Shown in pieces: positions 1 through 8,461 of a stretch of 64,000 nucleotides of DNA. The stretch comes from Ruegeria intermedia (GTDB lineage Bacteria > Pseudomonadota > Alphaproteobacteria > Rhodobacterales > Rhodobacteraceae), in assembly GCF_900129345.1 (NCBI RefSeq), contig NZ_FQVK01000001.1, positions 62,001-126,000 of the forward strand, written 5' to 3'. Position 1 is the stretch's first letter; each line of letters opens with the position of its first letter. Position numbers and translations under genes: made by a program. Below the pieces are notes generated by a model. The model worked only from the letters and a program-made list of their open reading frames with translations. It was not told where the DNA came from and made no database searches.

Positions 1-844
1 GCGGCAGGTTGTCGGGAAAGGCCGGGCGCAGATCGACGCCGATCTCCAGCACCTCGGCCTCGCCGAAGGCCGGGTTCAGCGCATAGGCCGCGCTGAGCAG
101 TTCCAGCATCGAGCGCGCAGTGATCCGGCTGCTGTCCTCGGATTCGATCATCGTGGCGCCCAGCATGTAGATGCCCTCGCCTCGCGGCACCACATAGAGC
201 GGCATCCGGGGATGCAGCAGCCGCACGGGCCGGGACAGCGTCACGTCGGGGCAGCGGATCACCAGCATTTCCCCCTTCACGCCGCGCAGGTCGTGCAGGA
301 TGTCGCGCGCGTGCAGGCCCCGGCAGTCGATGGCGTTGTCCAGCCGCGACGGAGCCAGCTTGCGGTGGAATTCGACCCCCTTGTCCTGCAAGCCGCGATA
401 CAGGTCCTGCAGCGCGCGGCGGGGGTCCAGGTGGGCCTCGTCGGTGAAGAACAGGCCTTGGGAAAACCCGTGCAGATCAGGTTCTAATTCAGCGATTTTC
501 GCTTGATCGACCTGCGTGAACCCCTCGGTCCGGCGGGCAAAGCGGCGCAGGTCGGGCAGGTCGCGCGTGTTGGCCACGACCAGCGTTCCCTGCCGCGCGA
601 CCGGGGTGCGGGCCGCCCACCAGTCGATCGCCTGCTGGCCCAGCCTCAGCACAGGTTCCTCGGCGTTTTCGTATTCGCACCACGGCGCCAGCATGCCGCC
701 CGCCCACCAGGAACAGCCATGCGGACCGGGAGGCCCGGCGGGATCAAACACCTGTACCCGCGCGCCCCGCGCGACCAGTTCCGAGGCCACGGCCAGACCG
801 GCAACACCGGCGCCTATGACCGACCAGACCGTCACGCCGGCCAT
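1..844 (-). CDS. thiO: Glycine oxidase ThiO (FAD-dependent oxidoreductase), C-terminus cut off by window edge
   Basis: Reading leftward from an ATG at 844, the frame stays open to base 1, so the 3' end lies outside the window. The N-terminus has an FAD/Rossmann dinucleotide motif (VIGAGVAGLAVASEL, residues 8-22), then the GCSWWAGGMLAPWCE segment typical of ThiO/DAO-family amine oxidases. ThiO oxidises glycine to dehydroglycine for the thiazole ring of thiamine. Its start overlaps the end of thiD by 13 bp, so the two are probably translationally coupled in one riboswitch-controlled operon. Further thiazole genes (thiS, thiG) would be expected to the left, but this cannot be seen. Another DAO-family oxidase is the only serious alternative, and the thiD linkage argues for ThiO. 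Confidence 0.9.
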   Translation of the reverse strand, partial: MAGVTVWSVIGAGVAGLAVASELVARGARVQVFDPAGPPGPHGCSWWAGGMLAPWCEYENAEEPVLRLGQQAIDWWAARTPVARQGTLVVANTRDLPDLRRFARRTEGFTQVDQAKIAELEPDLHGFSQGLFFTDEAHLDPRRALQDLYRGLQDKGVEFHRKLAPSRLDNAIDCRGLHARDILHDLRGVKGEMLVIRCPDVTLSRPVRLLHPRMPLYVVPRGEGIYMLGATMIESEDSSRITARSMLELLSAAYALNPAFGEAEVLEIGVDLRPAFPDNLP

Positions 845-1635
845 ACCCGGTGGAAATGATGCACCGGCCCGTGGCCCGAGCCGACCTGCAACTCGTCCGC
901 GCGGGTGATCGCGCCTTGCAGGTAGTCATGCGCCTGCGCCACCGCATCGACAAGCGACAGCCCCTTGGCCAGACCGGCCGCGACGGCCGAGGACAGGGTG
1001 CATCCGGTGCCGTGGGTATTGCGCGTGTCCTGACGGGGCGCGGTGAATTCACCGATGATGCCGTTCCGGTCGATCAGCAGATCGTGGCAGGTATCGCCCT
1101 TGCCGTGCCCGCCTTTCATCAGGACAGCCCCAGCCCCCAGGGAGCACAGATCGTGGCCCTGCGCGACCATTTCCTCGGGCGTTTCGGCGACCAGCCGGTC
1201 CAGCAGACAGGCGGCCTCGGGCAGGTTCGGGGTCAGGACGGTGGCGCGGGGCAGCAGCACTTCGCGCAACGTCTGCACCGCCTCGCGCGCCAGCAGGGCA
1301 TCGCCCGATTTGGCGATCATCACAGGGTCCAGCACGATTGGGCCTGCAAAGCCGGACAGGCCGTCGGCGACGGTCTGGATGATCTCGGGCGTGGCCAGCA
1401 TGCCGATCTTGACCGCGCGCACGTCCAGATCGGACAGAACCGCATCGATCTGCGCGGCGATCACGTCCAGCGGAATGCCATGCACGGCGGTGACGGCCTG
1501 CGTGTTCTGCGCCGTGACGGCGGTGATGACACTGGCACCGAACACACCCAACGCCGACATCGCCTTGAGATCGGCCTGAATGCCAGCCCCTCCGCCGCTG
1601 TCGGATCCTGCGATTGTCAAAGCGATAGATGCCAT
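832..1635 (-). CDS. thiD: Hydroxymethylpyrimidine/phosphomethylpyrimidine kinase ThiD
   Basis: A 267-residue protein of normal ThiD length. It phosphorylates HMP and HMP-P for the pyrimidine half of thiamine. It begins MASIALTIAGSDSGGGAGIQ, the family N-terminal glycine-rich motif, and near the C-terminus has NTHGTGCTLSSA, the ribokinase-fold anion-hole/catalytic motif. I chose the ATG at 1635 because the next 14 bases upstream hold a purine-rich ribosome site (GGGGGTGG). An in-frame ATG at 1686 would add 17 residues unlike ThiD. The TPP riboswitch sits directly upstream, and thiO overlaps the 3' end by 13 bp. Confidence 0.95.
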   Translation of the reverse strand: MASIALTIAGSDSGGGAGIQADLKAMSALGVFGASVITAVTAQNTQAVTAVHGIPLDVIAAQIDAVLSDLDVRAVKIGMLATPEIIQTVADGLSGFAGPIVLDPVMIAKSGDALLAREAVQTLREVLLPRATVLTPNLPEAACLLDRLVAETPEEMVAQGHDLCSLGAGAVLMKGGHGKGDTCHDLLIDRNGIIGEFTAPRQDTRNTHGTGCTLSSAVAAGLAKGLSLVDAVAQAHDYLQGAITRADELQVGSGHGPVHHFHRVWPA

Positions 1636-1695
1636 GCCACCCCCATTTGTCGTCAGGGGCAATTCCGGCATGGAAAACGTCTGCATGTTTTAGAC

Positions 1696-1776
1696 CGTTC
1701 CCTCCGCCGGTATTGCCCGGATCAGGTTCGATGGGTTGACGCGCGCGCCTCTCAGCCCCGGGCAAGGGGCACCCCA
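1696..1776 (-). promoter_or_regulatory. TPP riboswitch (THI element) upstream of thiD
   Basis: On the minus strand this stretch contains in order GGGGTGCC, then CTGAGAGG, then ACCCATCGAACCTGATC, then CGGGCAATACCGG and GGAGGGA. This is the conserved order of the TPP aptamer, with the CUGAGA and ACCUGAUC pyrophosphate/pyrimidine-binding segments intact. It ends about 60 bases before the chosen thiD start. In Gram-negative bacteria such elements commonly control ribosome access. I see no U-tracted terminator between the aptamer and thiD, which fits translational control here (inference). Confidence 0.95.
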
Positions 1777-1860
1777 ACGGTTGGCGCGGACATTCTCAAG
1801 GCTGAGGCCGAGAATCAAGGGCCAATTCCGCGCAGTTTCCGACCAAACTGGACTCAGAAA

Positions 1861-1890
1861 CAAAAAAGGCCGGCGGTGTTCCGCCGGCCC
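1861..1890 (-). terminator. Rho-independent terminator after dnaJ
   Basis: On the minus strand GGCCGGCGG, a short loop and CCGCCGGCC are followed by TTTTTT. This is a strong GC stem with a T-run, placed about 23 bases after the dnaJ stop. It separates dnaJ from the thiamine operon that follows in the same direction. Confidence 0.9.
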
Positions 1891-1912
1891 CTGGCTGTCT
1901 GAAACGCCGGGA

Positions 1913-3052
1913 TCAACCCTGCATCCGCTCCCAGAAGGATCTGACGGACGAGAAAAAGCTCTTGGATTCCGGGTGGTTGTCTTCGCCCAGCTCGTCGAAC
2001 TCCTTCAGCAGTTCTTTCTGCCGCGCGGTCAGGTTGACCGGGGTCTCGACCGCAAGCTCGATGAACATGTCCCCGACACCGCCGCCCCGCAGCGCCGGCA
2101 TGCCCTTGCCGCGCAGACGCATCTGCCGGCCCGACTGGCTGCCGGCCGGAATCTGTACGCGGCCGCGGCCACCGTCGATGGTGGGCACCTCGATCGAACC
2201 GCCCAGCGCCGCCTTGGCCATGCTGACCGGGACCCGGCAATACAGGTTCGTGCCATCCCGCTCGAACAGCTTGTGCGGCGTCACCTCGACAAAGATGTAC
2301 AGATCGCCCGGAGGGCCGCCGCGCATCCCGGCCTCGCCCTCGCCAGCCAGGCGGATGCGGGTGCCGGTTTCGACACCTGCGGGAATGTTGACCGACAGCG
2401 CGCGTTCCTTCTCGACCCGGCCCGAGCCGTGGCAGGATTTGCAGGGGTTCTTGATGATCTGGCCCAGACCCGCACAGGTCGGGCAGCTGCGCTCGACGGT
2501 GAAAAAGCCCTGTTGCGCGCGGACCTTGCCCATGCCGGAACAGGTCGGGCAGGTGGTGGGCTCGACCCCGCCTTCGGCGCCGGTGCCTTCGCAGGACGAA
2601 CAGGCCACGGCGGTCGGCACGTTGATGGTTTTCTGCAGCCCCGAGTAGGCCTCTTCCAACGTCACGCGCAGATTGTAGCGGAGGTCGGACCCCCGCGCAG
2701 CCCGGCGCCCACCGCCCTGACGGCCGCCCATGAAATCGCCGAACAGATCGTCGAATACGTCGGAAAAGGCGCTGGAAAAATCGCCCGAGCCAAAACCGCC
2801 GCCCGGACGCGCACCGCCGGTGCCGTTCTCGAAGGCCGCGTGACCGAACCGGTCATAGGCGGCTTTCTTGTCGGCATCGCGCAGGATGTCATAGGCCTCG
2901 TTGGCCTCTTTGAACAGCGCCTCGGCCTCGGGGTTGTCCTTGTTGCGGTCGGGATGCAGCTCTTTCGCCTTCCGGCGAAACGCCTTCTTGATCTCTTCCG
3001 CCGAAGCGCCCTTGGATACGCCGAGCACTTCGTAATAGCAGCGTTTTGACAT
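1913..3052 (-). CDS. dnaJ: Chaperone protein DnaJ (Hsp40)
   Basis: A 379-residue type I DnaJ, the co-chaperone that stimulates DnaK ATPase and binds unfolded proteins. The J domain has the catalytic HPD at residues 33-35. It is followed by a Gly/Phe-rich linker, then four CxxCxGxG zinc-finger repeats ([32 protein letters not shown]) and the C-terminal substrate-binding domains. The start at 3052 ([11 protein letters not shown]) has an AAGGAAA ribosome site. A longer frame from 3073 would add seven non-conserved residues. It is the second gene of a dnaK-dnaJ operon, with a hairpin in the 75-bp gap. Confidence 0.98.
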   Translation of the reverse strand: MSKRCYYEVLGVSKGASAEEIKKAFRRKAKELHPDRNKDNPEAEALFKEANEAYDILRDADKKAAYDRFGHAAFENGTGGARPGGGFGSGDFSSAFSDVFDDLFGDFMGGRQGGGRRAARGSDLRYNLRVTLEEAYSGLQKTINVPTAVACSSCEGTGAEGGVEPTTCPTCSGMGKVRAQQGFFTVERSCPTCAGLGQIIKNPCKSCHGSGRVEKERALSVNIPAGVETGTRIRLAGEGEAGMRGGPPGDLYIFVEVTPHKLFERDGTNLYCRVPVSMAKAALGGSIEVPTIDGGRGRVQIPAGSQSGRQMRLRGKGMPALRGGGVGDMFIELAVETPVNLTARQKELLKEFDELGEDNHPESKSFFSSVRSFWERMQG

Positions 3053-3076
3053 CGGTGTTTCCTTCTGCCTCAACGT

Positions 3077-3109
3077 AAAACGGGCCGGCCCGGTATCCGG
3101 ACCGGCCCG
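3077..3109 (-). terminator. Intergenic hairpin between dnaK and dnaJ, possible attenuating terminator
   Basis: On the minus strand there are two 13-base arms, CGGGCCGGTCCGG and CCGGGCCGGCCCG, with a three-base loop and one G-T pair, followed by TTTTACG. The stem is very stable but the T-run is only four bases. It may therefore stop a fraction of dnaK transcripts, or protect the dnaK mRNA end and so lower DnaJ relative to DnaK. Function is inferred. Confidence 0.6.
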
Positions 3110-3127
3110 AACTGGCCCGGTTAGCCG

Positions 3128-5035
3128 TTAGGTGCGCTTGTCATCGTCCAGATCTTCGAACTCGGCATCGACGATGTCGTCATCGCCGGGGCCCGCATCG
3201 GCGGCGGCCGGTTCTTCGCTGGCCTCTTCAGACTGCGCCTTGTAGATCGCCTCGCCCAGCTTCATGGACGCTTCGGTCACGTTCTGGATGCCCGACTTGA
3301 TCTTGTCGGCATTGTCCGATTCCAATTCGTCCTTGAGCGCGGCCACGGCCAGTTCGATCGCCTCGATGGTCGACGGATCGACCTTGTCGCCATGCTCCTC
3401 GATCGATTTCTCGGTCGCATGGATCAGGCTTTCGGCCTGGTTCTTGGCCTCGACCAGCTCCTTGCGCTTGCGGTCGGCCTCGGCGTTTTCCTCGGCGTCC
3501 TTGACCATCTTTTCGATGTCTTCTTCCGACAGACCGCCCGAAGCCTGGATGGTGATCTTCTGCTCTTTGCCAGTGCCTTTGTCCTTGGCCGAAACCGAGA
3601 CGATGCCGTTGGCGTCGATGTCGAAGGTCACCTCGATCTGAGGCATGCCGCGCGGGGCCGGCGGGATGTCTTCAAGGTTGAACTGACCCAGCAGCTTGTT
3701 GTCGGCCGCCATTTCACGCTCACCCTGGAACACCCGGATGGTCACCGCGTTCTGGTTGTCCTCGGCGGTCGAGAAGACCTGGGACTTCTTGGTCGGGATC
3801 GTGGTGTTGCGGTCGATCAGGCGGGTGAACACGCCGCCCAGGGTTTCGATACCCAGCGACAGCGGGGTCACGTCCAGCAGAACCACGTCCTTGACGTCGC
3901 CTTGCAGAACACCAGCCTGGATGGCGGCGCCCATGGCAACCACTTCGTCGGGGTTCACGCCTTTGTGCGGCTCTTTGCCGAAGAACTTGGTCACCTCTTC
4001 GATGACCTTCGGCATCCGGGTCATACCACCGACCAGAACCACCTCGTCCACGTCGCTGGCCGAGATGCCGGCGTCTTTCAAAGCGGCCTGGCAGGGCTTC
4101 AACGACTTCTTGATCAGGTCACCGACCAGCGATTCCAGCTTGGCACGGGTCAGCTTCATGACCATGTGCAGCGGCTGGCCGTTCGAACCCATCGAGATGA
4201 ACGGCTGGTTGATCTCGGTCTGGGTGGTCGAGCTGAGCTCGATCTTGGCCTTTTCTGCGGCTTCCTTCAGACGCTGCAGCGCCATCTTGTCCTGGCTCAG
4301 ATCGACGCCGTGTTCCTTTTTGAACTCTTCGGCCAGGTAGTTGACGATGCGCATGTCAAAGTCTTCACCACCCAGGAAGGTGTCACCGTTGGTCGATTTG
4401 ACCTCGAACAGGCCGTCGTCGATTTCCAGGATGGTCACGTCGAAGGTACCACCGCCAAGGTCATAGACCGCGATGGTCTGGCTGTCTTTCTTGTCCAGGC
4501 CATAGGCCAGCGCGGCGGCGGTCGGTTCGTTGATGATCCGCAGCACTTCCAGGCCGGCGATCTTGCCGGCGTCCTTGGTGGCCTGACGCTGAGCGTCGTT
4601 GAAATAGGCCGGAACGGTGATGACGGCCTGCGTGACTTCCTCACCCAGGTAGCTTTCGGCGGTTTCCTTCATCTTGCCCAGGATGAAGGCCGAAATCTGG
4701 CTTGGGGAGTACTTTTCGCCGCGGGCTTCGACCCATGCGTCGCCGTTGCCGCCGTCGATGATGCGATAGGGCACCATCTTCTTGTCCTTTTCGACCTCGG
4801 GGTCGTCGACGCGGCGGCCGATCAGGCGCTTGACGCCGAAAATCGTGTTTTCAGGGTTGGTGACCGCCTGGCGTTTTGCCGGCTGACCGACCAGTCGCTC
4901 GTCTTCGGTGAAGGCGACGATCGAGGGCGTGGTCCGCGCCCCTTCTGCGTTTTCGATGACCTTCGGCTGCGCGCCGTCCATGATGGCCACGCACGAGTTG
5001 GTGGTCCCGAGGTCAATCCCGATTACTTTTCCCAT
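3128..5035 (-). CDS. dnaK: Chaperone protein DnaK (Hsp70)
   Basis: A 635-residue Hsp70. It starts [17 protein letters not shown] with the phosphate-1 motif, has the DLGGGTFD phosphate-2 motif and the [12 protein letters not shown] adenosine segment, and ends in an acidic tail ([15 protein letters not shown]) usual for alphaproteobacterial DnaK. The ATG at 5035 follows an AGAAAGGGA ribosome site. The longer open frame to 5176 runs through the promoter and is not coding. It is expressed with dnaJ from a heat-shock-type promoter about 110 bases upstream. Confidence 0.99.
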   Translation of the reverse strand: MGKVIGIDLGTTNSCVAIMDGAQPKVIENAEGARTTPSIVAFTEDERLVGQPAKRQAVTNPENTIFGVKRLIGRRVDDPEVEKDKKMVPYRIIDGGNGDAWVEARGEKYSPSQISAFILGKMKETAESYLGEEVTQAVITVPAYFNDAQRQATKDAGKIAGLEVLRIINEPTAAALAYGLDKKDSQTIAVYDLGGGTFDVTILEIDDGLFEVKSTNGDTFLGGEDFDMRIVNYLAEEFKKEHGVDLSQDKMALQRLKEAAEKAKIELSSTTQTEINQPFISMGSNGQPLHMVMKLTRAKLESLVGDLIKKSLKPCQAALKDAGISASDVDEVVLVGGMTRMPKVIEEVTKFFGKEPHKGVNPDEVVAMGAAIQAGVLQGDVKDVVLLDVTPLSLGIETLGGVFTRLIDRNTTIPTKKSQVFSTAEDNQNAVTIRVFQGEREMAADNKLLGQFNLEDIPPAPRGMPQIEVTFDIDANGIVSVSAKDKGTGKEQKITIQASGGLSEEDIEKMVKDAEENAEADRKRKELVEAKNQAESLIHATEKSIEEHGDKVDPSTIEAIELAVAALKDELESDNADKIKSGIQNVTEASMKLGEAIYKAQSEEASEEPAAADAGPGDDDIVDAEFEDLDDDKRT

Positions 5036-5144
5036 ATTTGATCCCTTTCTTTTCAAGGCGATGTCCCGAGGCCAGAACCCGTTATGGCATCCCGGCCCCG
5101 ATCTGTTGGGCGCGGCGGCACTACACCATCGCGCGTCCCGGCGT

Positions 5145-5173
5145 ATATAAGGGCGAGGCCCGAGGCCTGCAAG
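5145..5173 (-). promoter_or_regulatory. Sigma32 (RpoH)-type promoter of dnaK
   Basis: On the minus strand CTTG (5173-5170) is followed after 18 bases by CTTATAT (5151-5145). This fits the alphaproteobacterial heat-shock consensus CTTG-N17/18-CYTATNT at every defined base. It lies about 110 bases before the dnaK start. No CIRCE inverted repeat is present upstream of dnaK, so control is likely by RpoH and not HrcA. Confidence 0.75.
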
Positions 5174-5247
5174 CACTGTGAAATGCAGGTTTTCGGGAAT
5201 CTTGGGCCTTTTTTGGCAAGGATTTCGAAAGGAATGAGGTTTCTGCC

Positions 5248-5850
5248 GTGACGCGCCTGAATTTACGCGGATTCGACATCAGAAAAGGCCATCTGGACGG
5301 CGCCGCCCAGCAACGGCTGATCGACGCCTTGCGCCCGGTTCTGAAAGCCGCGCCGTTGTTTCACCCCAGCACGGCCTCGGGACGCAGGATGTCGGTGCGG
5401 ATGACCTCGGCCGGGCCGTTGGGCTGGGTGTCGGACGGCCGCGGATACCGATACCAGGGCGCGCACCCCAAAGGCATGCCCTGGCCGGACATCCCGCAGC
5501 CGATCCTGTCCATCTGGCACGAGGTGACCGGTCTGGACCGCGACCCGGACTGCTGCCTGATCAACTATTACGGCGAAGGCGCCAGGATGGGCCTGCACCA
5601 GGACAGGGACGAGGCCGATTTCTCGTGGCCGGTCGTATCGATCTCGCTGGGGGATGACGCGCTGTTCCGCATCGGCAACACCTCCCGCGGCGGCAAGACC
5701 GAATCCGTCTGGCTGAACTCGGGCGACGTGGTGATCATGGGCGGGCCGGCCCGGCTGGCCTATCACGGAATCGACCGGATCCGGTTCGGGTCGTCGCGTC
5801 TGCTGCCCAAGGGGGGCCGCATCAACCTGACCCTGCGCGTGGCGGCTTAG
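5248..5850 (+). CDS. alkB: Alpha-ketoglutarate-dependent DNA dealkylase AlkB
   Basis: A 200-residue Fe(II)/2-oxoglutarate dioxygenase that directly reverses 1-methyladenine and 3-methylcytosine damage. Iron ligands are visible as GLHQDRDE (H117, D119) and AYHGIDR (H173). The 2-oxoglutarate-binding arginines are R191 and R197 in RINLTLR. The NYYGEG nucleotide-recognition segment is at 106-111. I use the GTG at 5248, preceded by a GAGG ribosome site. A nearby ATG (5234) is out of frame and stops at once. It is divergent from dnaK, and its 3' end overlaps the next, convergent gene by 4 bp. The length is typical of a complete AlkB. Confidence 0.95.
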   Translation: MTRLNLRGFDIRKGHLDGAAQQRLIDALRPVLKAAPLFHPSTASGRRMSVRMTSAGPLGWVSDGRGYRYQGAHPKGMPWPDIPQPILSIWHEVTGLDRDPDCCLINYYGEGARMGLHQDRDEADFSWPVVSISLGDDALFRIGNTSRGGKTESVWLNSGDVVIMGGPARLAYHGIDRIRFGSSRLLPKGGRINLTLRVAA

Positions 5851-6668
5851 CGCCGGGCCTCCCAGCTTTTCGAGATGTGCTTGCGCGTATAGAATTCGCC
5901 CAACAGGCCGATCATCATCAGCGCGATGCCGACCCACAACGCGTATTCCCAACTGGTGTTGCGCGGAAAGTAGTTGCGAAAAATGAACCCCCGACACTGG
6001 TCGATCGCATGGAACAGCGGGTTCCAGGCAAACATCGCCAGCAAATAGCCGCCCAACGCGTTGGCCACGAACATCTTGCCGGAAAACACCATGTTCAACC
6101 GGCGGTAGACGTTGCTGAGCATCAGGGAAACCGTCGGCAGCCACGGCTTCAGCGCCATGAACACCAGCCCCACGGAACAGCCCGTGTACCAGGCCAGCAC
6201 CAGCATCGCGAAGGCACCGCCGGGGTCCTGCATCTCGATCGGGTTGACCGCCACGCTGTAGACGAACAGGATCACCAGGATCGACACGATCTGCGTGTAC
6301 AGCGCACCGAAAGCCGCCGCCAGCAGCAGCACCATCATGTTCATCGGCGAATGCAGCATCATCGGATTGTTGGTGCCCCCCAACGAGGCTATCGCGCCCA
6401 CCGCCTTGATATGGGTCATGAACAGGAAAATGCCCGACAGCAGGTACAGGATGAATTCGCCGCGGATCTTGGCCACCCGCGGCCCCATGAAGGACATGAT
6501 CAAATAGAACACGCTGGCCAGCAGCACCACCTGCACGATGTTTATCACGATGGCCAGAACGGCGTTGCTGTGCTGCGAGCGGATGTTGCGCACGACGGCG
6601 TGGAACACCAGCTCCGCCGTGGTGAAGGCGCTGCCAAGCAGGCTGCTGCTGCGCTTGTAATAGAACAC
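5847..6668 (-). CDS. ABC-2 type polysaccharide export permease (KpsM/Wzm-like)
   Basis: A 273-residue membrane protein with about six hydrophobic helices. The ABC-2 permease layout is visible: a charged N-terminal segment (RSSSLLGSAFTTAELVFHAVVR), then helices, and the conserved WNPLFHAIDQCRGFIF/YFPRNTSW stretch found in capsule and O-antigen exporters such as KpsM and Wzm. It would move a lipid-linked or finished glycan across the inner membrane. The start is a GTG at 6668. No ATP-binding partner (KpsT/Wzt) lies next to it, so the ATPase must be elsewhere. It is divergent from the cysQ-kdsB-galE-glycosyltransferase genes, which suggests that it exports their product (inference). Confidence 0.8.
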   Translation of the reverse strand: MFYYKRSSSLLGSAFTTAELVFHAVVRNIRSQHSNAVLAIVINIVQVVLLASVFYLIMSFMGPRVAKIRGEFILYLLSGIFLFMTHIKAVGAIASLGGTNNPMMLHSPMNMMVLLLAAAFGALYTQIVSILVILFVYSVAVNPIEMQDPGGAFAMLVLAWYTGCSVGLVFMALKPWLPTVSLMLSNVYRRLNMVFSGKMFVANALGGYLLAMFAWNPLFHAIDQCRGFIFRNYFPRNTSWEYALWVGIALMMIGLLGEFYTRKHISKSWEARR

Positions 6669-6715
6669 TCGAACGCTCTTTCCCGGGTTTGTTCCGACAG
6701 CCTGGCACGAATTCC

Positions 6716-6744
6716 TTGCCGTTCCGTATCCGGCACAGCATAAG
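6716..6744 (+). promoter_or_regulatory. Possible sigma70-type promoter for the cysQ glycan gene cluster
   Basis: TTGCCG (6716-6721) and CATAAG (6739-6744) are separated by 17 bases, about 45 bases before the cysQ GTG. Each hexamer matches the E. coli consensus at four of six positions, so this is only a weak prediction. Confidence 0.3.
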
Positions 6745-6790
6745 TTCGTCAGGTTTTCGGATCAACAAACCATGGAAACGGAGCATTTTT

Positions 6791-7588
6791 GTGACCTATG
6801 ACGACCTCATCCCCGTGATCAGACGCCTGGCCCTGGAAGCGGGCGACAAGATCATGGAGATCTACGATGCCGATGATTTTGACGTGAAGGTCAAATCCGA
6901 TTCCAGCCCCGTGACCGAAGCCGACGAAGCCGCCGATGCGCTGATCTCGGCCGGGCTGCGCGCCGCCTTTCCCGACATCCTGCTGGTGACCGAGGAACAG
7001 GCCGCGTCGCACAGCCAGCAGGGCGACACCTTTCTGATCGTCGATCCGCTGGACGGTACCAAGGAATTCATCAACCGGCGTGGGGATTTCACCGTGAACA
7101 TCGCGCTGGTCGAAAACGGCGTGCCCACCCGCGGCGTGGTCTATGCTCCGGCCCGCGGGCGCATGTTCTACACCCTGGCCGATGGCCGCTCGGTCGAGGA
7201 AACCGGTGCCCTGGACAAGGACGAACCGGGCACTTTGACCCCGATTTCAGTCTCTGAACCGGACAATTCGGCGCTTTTGGTGGTGGCCTCGAAATCGCAT
7301 CGCGATCAGGCCACGGATGACTACATCAACAAATACCAGGTCAAGGACAGCAAGTCGGCGGGCTCGTCGCTGAAATTCTGCCTTGTGGCCACGGGCGAGG
7401 CCGACCTCTACCCGCGTGTCGGCCGCACGATGGAGTGGGACACCGCCGCAGGCCACGCGGTGCTGGCCGGTGCCGGGGGCCATGTGGTGCGTTTCGACGA
7501 CCACCGGCCGCTGACCTACGGCAAGGAGGGCTATGCCAACCCGTTCTTCATCGCCTATGCCCCCGGCGTCGAACTCAAGGAGGCCTGA
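6791..7588 (+). CDS. cysQ: 3'(2'),5'-bisphosphate nucleotidase CysQ (PAP phosphatase)
   Basis: A 265-residue inositol-monophosphatase-fold enzyme that hydrolyses 3'-phosphoadenosine 5'-phosphate (PAP), the by-product of sulfotransferases and of sulfate assimilation. The lithium-sensitive phosphatase signatures are present: TEE (67-69), DPLDGTKEF (85-93) and EWDTAAGHA (215-223). The start is a GTG at 6791 with a GGAG ribosome site seven bases away. The longer open frame from 6689 is not supported. It overlaps the kdsB-like gene by one base (TGATG). It heads a run of sugar genes that ends in a sulfotransferase, which gives its PAP-removing role a local purpose. Confidence 0.92.
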   Translation: MTYDDLIPVIRRLALEAGDKIMEIYDADDFDVKVKSDSSPVTEADEAADALISAGLRAAFPDILLVTEEQAASHSQQGDTFLIVDPLDGTKEFINRRGDFTVNIALVENGVPTRGVVYAPARGRMFYTLADGRSVEETGALDKDEPGTLTPISVSEPDNSALLVVASKSHRDQATDDYINKYQVKDSKSAGSSLKFCLVATGEADLYPRVGRTMEWDTAAGHAVLAGAGGHVVRFDDHRPLTYGKEGYANPFFIAYAPGVELKEA

Positions 7589-8388
7589 TGTCGGTTCTGA
7601 TCGCGATCCCCGCCCGCTATGCCTCGACCCGCTATCCGGGCAAACCGCTGGTGCCGCTGACCGGCGCAACGGGAAAGCCCATGACCCTGATCGAAAGGTC
7701 CTGGCGCGCGGCCATGTCGGTCTCAGACGTCGACCGTGTGGTGGTGGCCACCGATGACGACCGCATCCGCACCGCGGCCGAGGGCTTTGGCGCCGAGGTG
7801 GTGATGACCTCGGAAAGCTGCGCCAACGGCACCGAACGCTGCGCCGAGGCGCATGACAGGCTGGGCGGTGGATACGAGATCGTGGTCAACCTGCAGGGCG
7901 ACGCCCCCCTGACCCCGCATTGGTTCATCGAGGATCTGGTCAAGGGCCTGCGCGCCGCGCCCGAGGCCGGCGTGGCCACGCCGGTGCTGCGGTGCGACGG
8001 CGAGGCGCTGAACGGGCTGCTGAACGACCGCAGGCATGGCCGGGTGGGCGGCACCACCGCCGTCTTCGCAGCCGATCACAGCGCGCTCTATTTCTCGAAG
8101 GAAGTGATCCCTTTCACCGCCGATACCTATGCCGGGTCGGACCCGACGCCGGTGTTCCACCATGTGGGCGTCTACGCCTACCGTCCCGACGCGCTGGCCG
8201 CCTATCCGGGCTGGCCGGTCGGGCCGCTGGAACGGCTCGAGGGGCTGGAACAGCTGCGGTTCATGGAAAACGGGCGCAAGGTTCTGTGTGTCGAGGTCGA
8301 GGCCAAAGGCCGCCAGTTCTGGGAGTTGAACAATCCGCAGGACGTGGCCAAGATCGAAAGCATGATGGCCGCGATGGGGTTGGAATAG
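7588..8388 (+). CDS. kdsB: 3-deoxy-manno-octulosonate cytidylyltransferase family (CMP-Kdo synthetase-like)
   Basis: A 266-residue sugar-nucleotide cytidylyltransferase, a little longer than classical KdsB (about 245-250). It begins IAIPARYASTRYPGKPL, the CTP-binding signature, and carries NLQGDAPL (101-108) in place of the usual NvQGDEPl. Family members activate Kdo with CTP for lipopolysaccharide or capsule linkers. Location among capsule-like genes suggests a KpsU-type role. It could activate a related sugar acid, since the conserved acidic residue after NLQGD is alanine here. Translation is coupled to cysQ. Confidence 0.8.
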   Translation: MSVLIAIPARYASTRYPGKPLVPLTGATGKPMTLIERSWRAAMSVSDVDRVVVATDDDRIRTAAEGFGAEVVMTSESCANGTERCAEAHDRLGGGYEIVVNLQGDAPLTPHWFIEDLVKGLRAAPEAGVATPVLRCDGEALNGLLNDRRHGRVGGTTAVFAADHSALYFSKEVIPFTADTYAGSDPTPVFHHVGVYAYRPDALAAYPGWPVGPLERLEGLEQLRFMENGRKVLCVEVEAKGRQFWELNNPQDVAKIESMMAAMGLE

Positions 8389-8461
8389 GCGCAAATTCCC
8401 CGTTCCGCGCAGGCAGCCTGGCAGCTAATCCATGACGGGCAGACATTCGGCAGGACCACGG

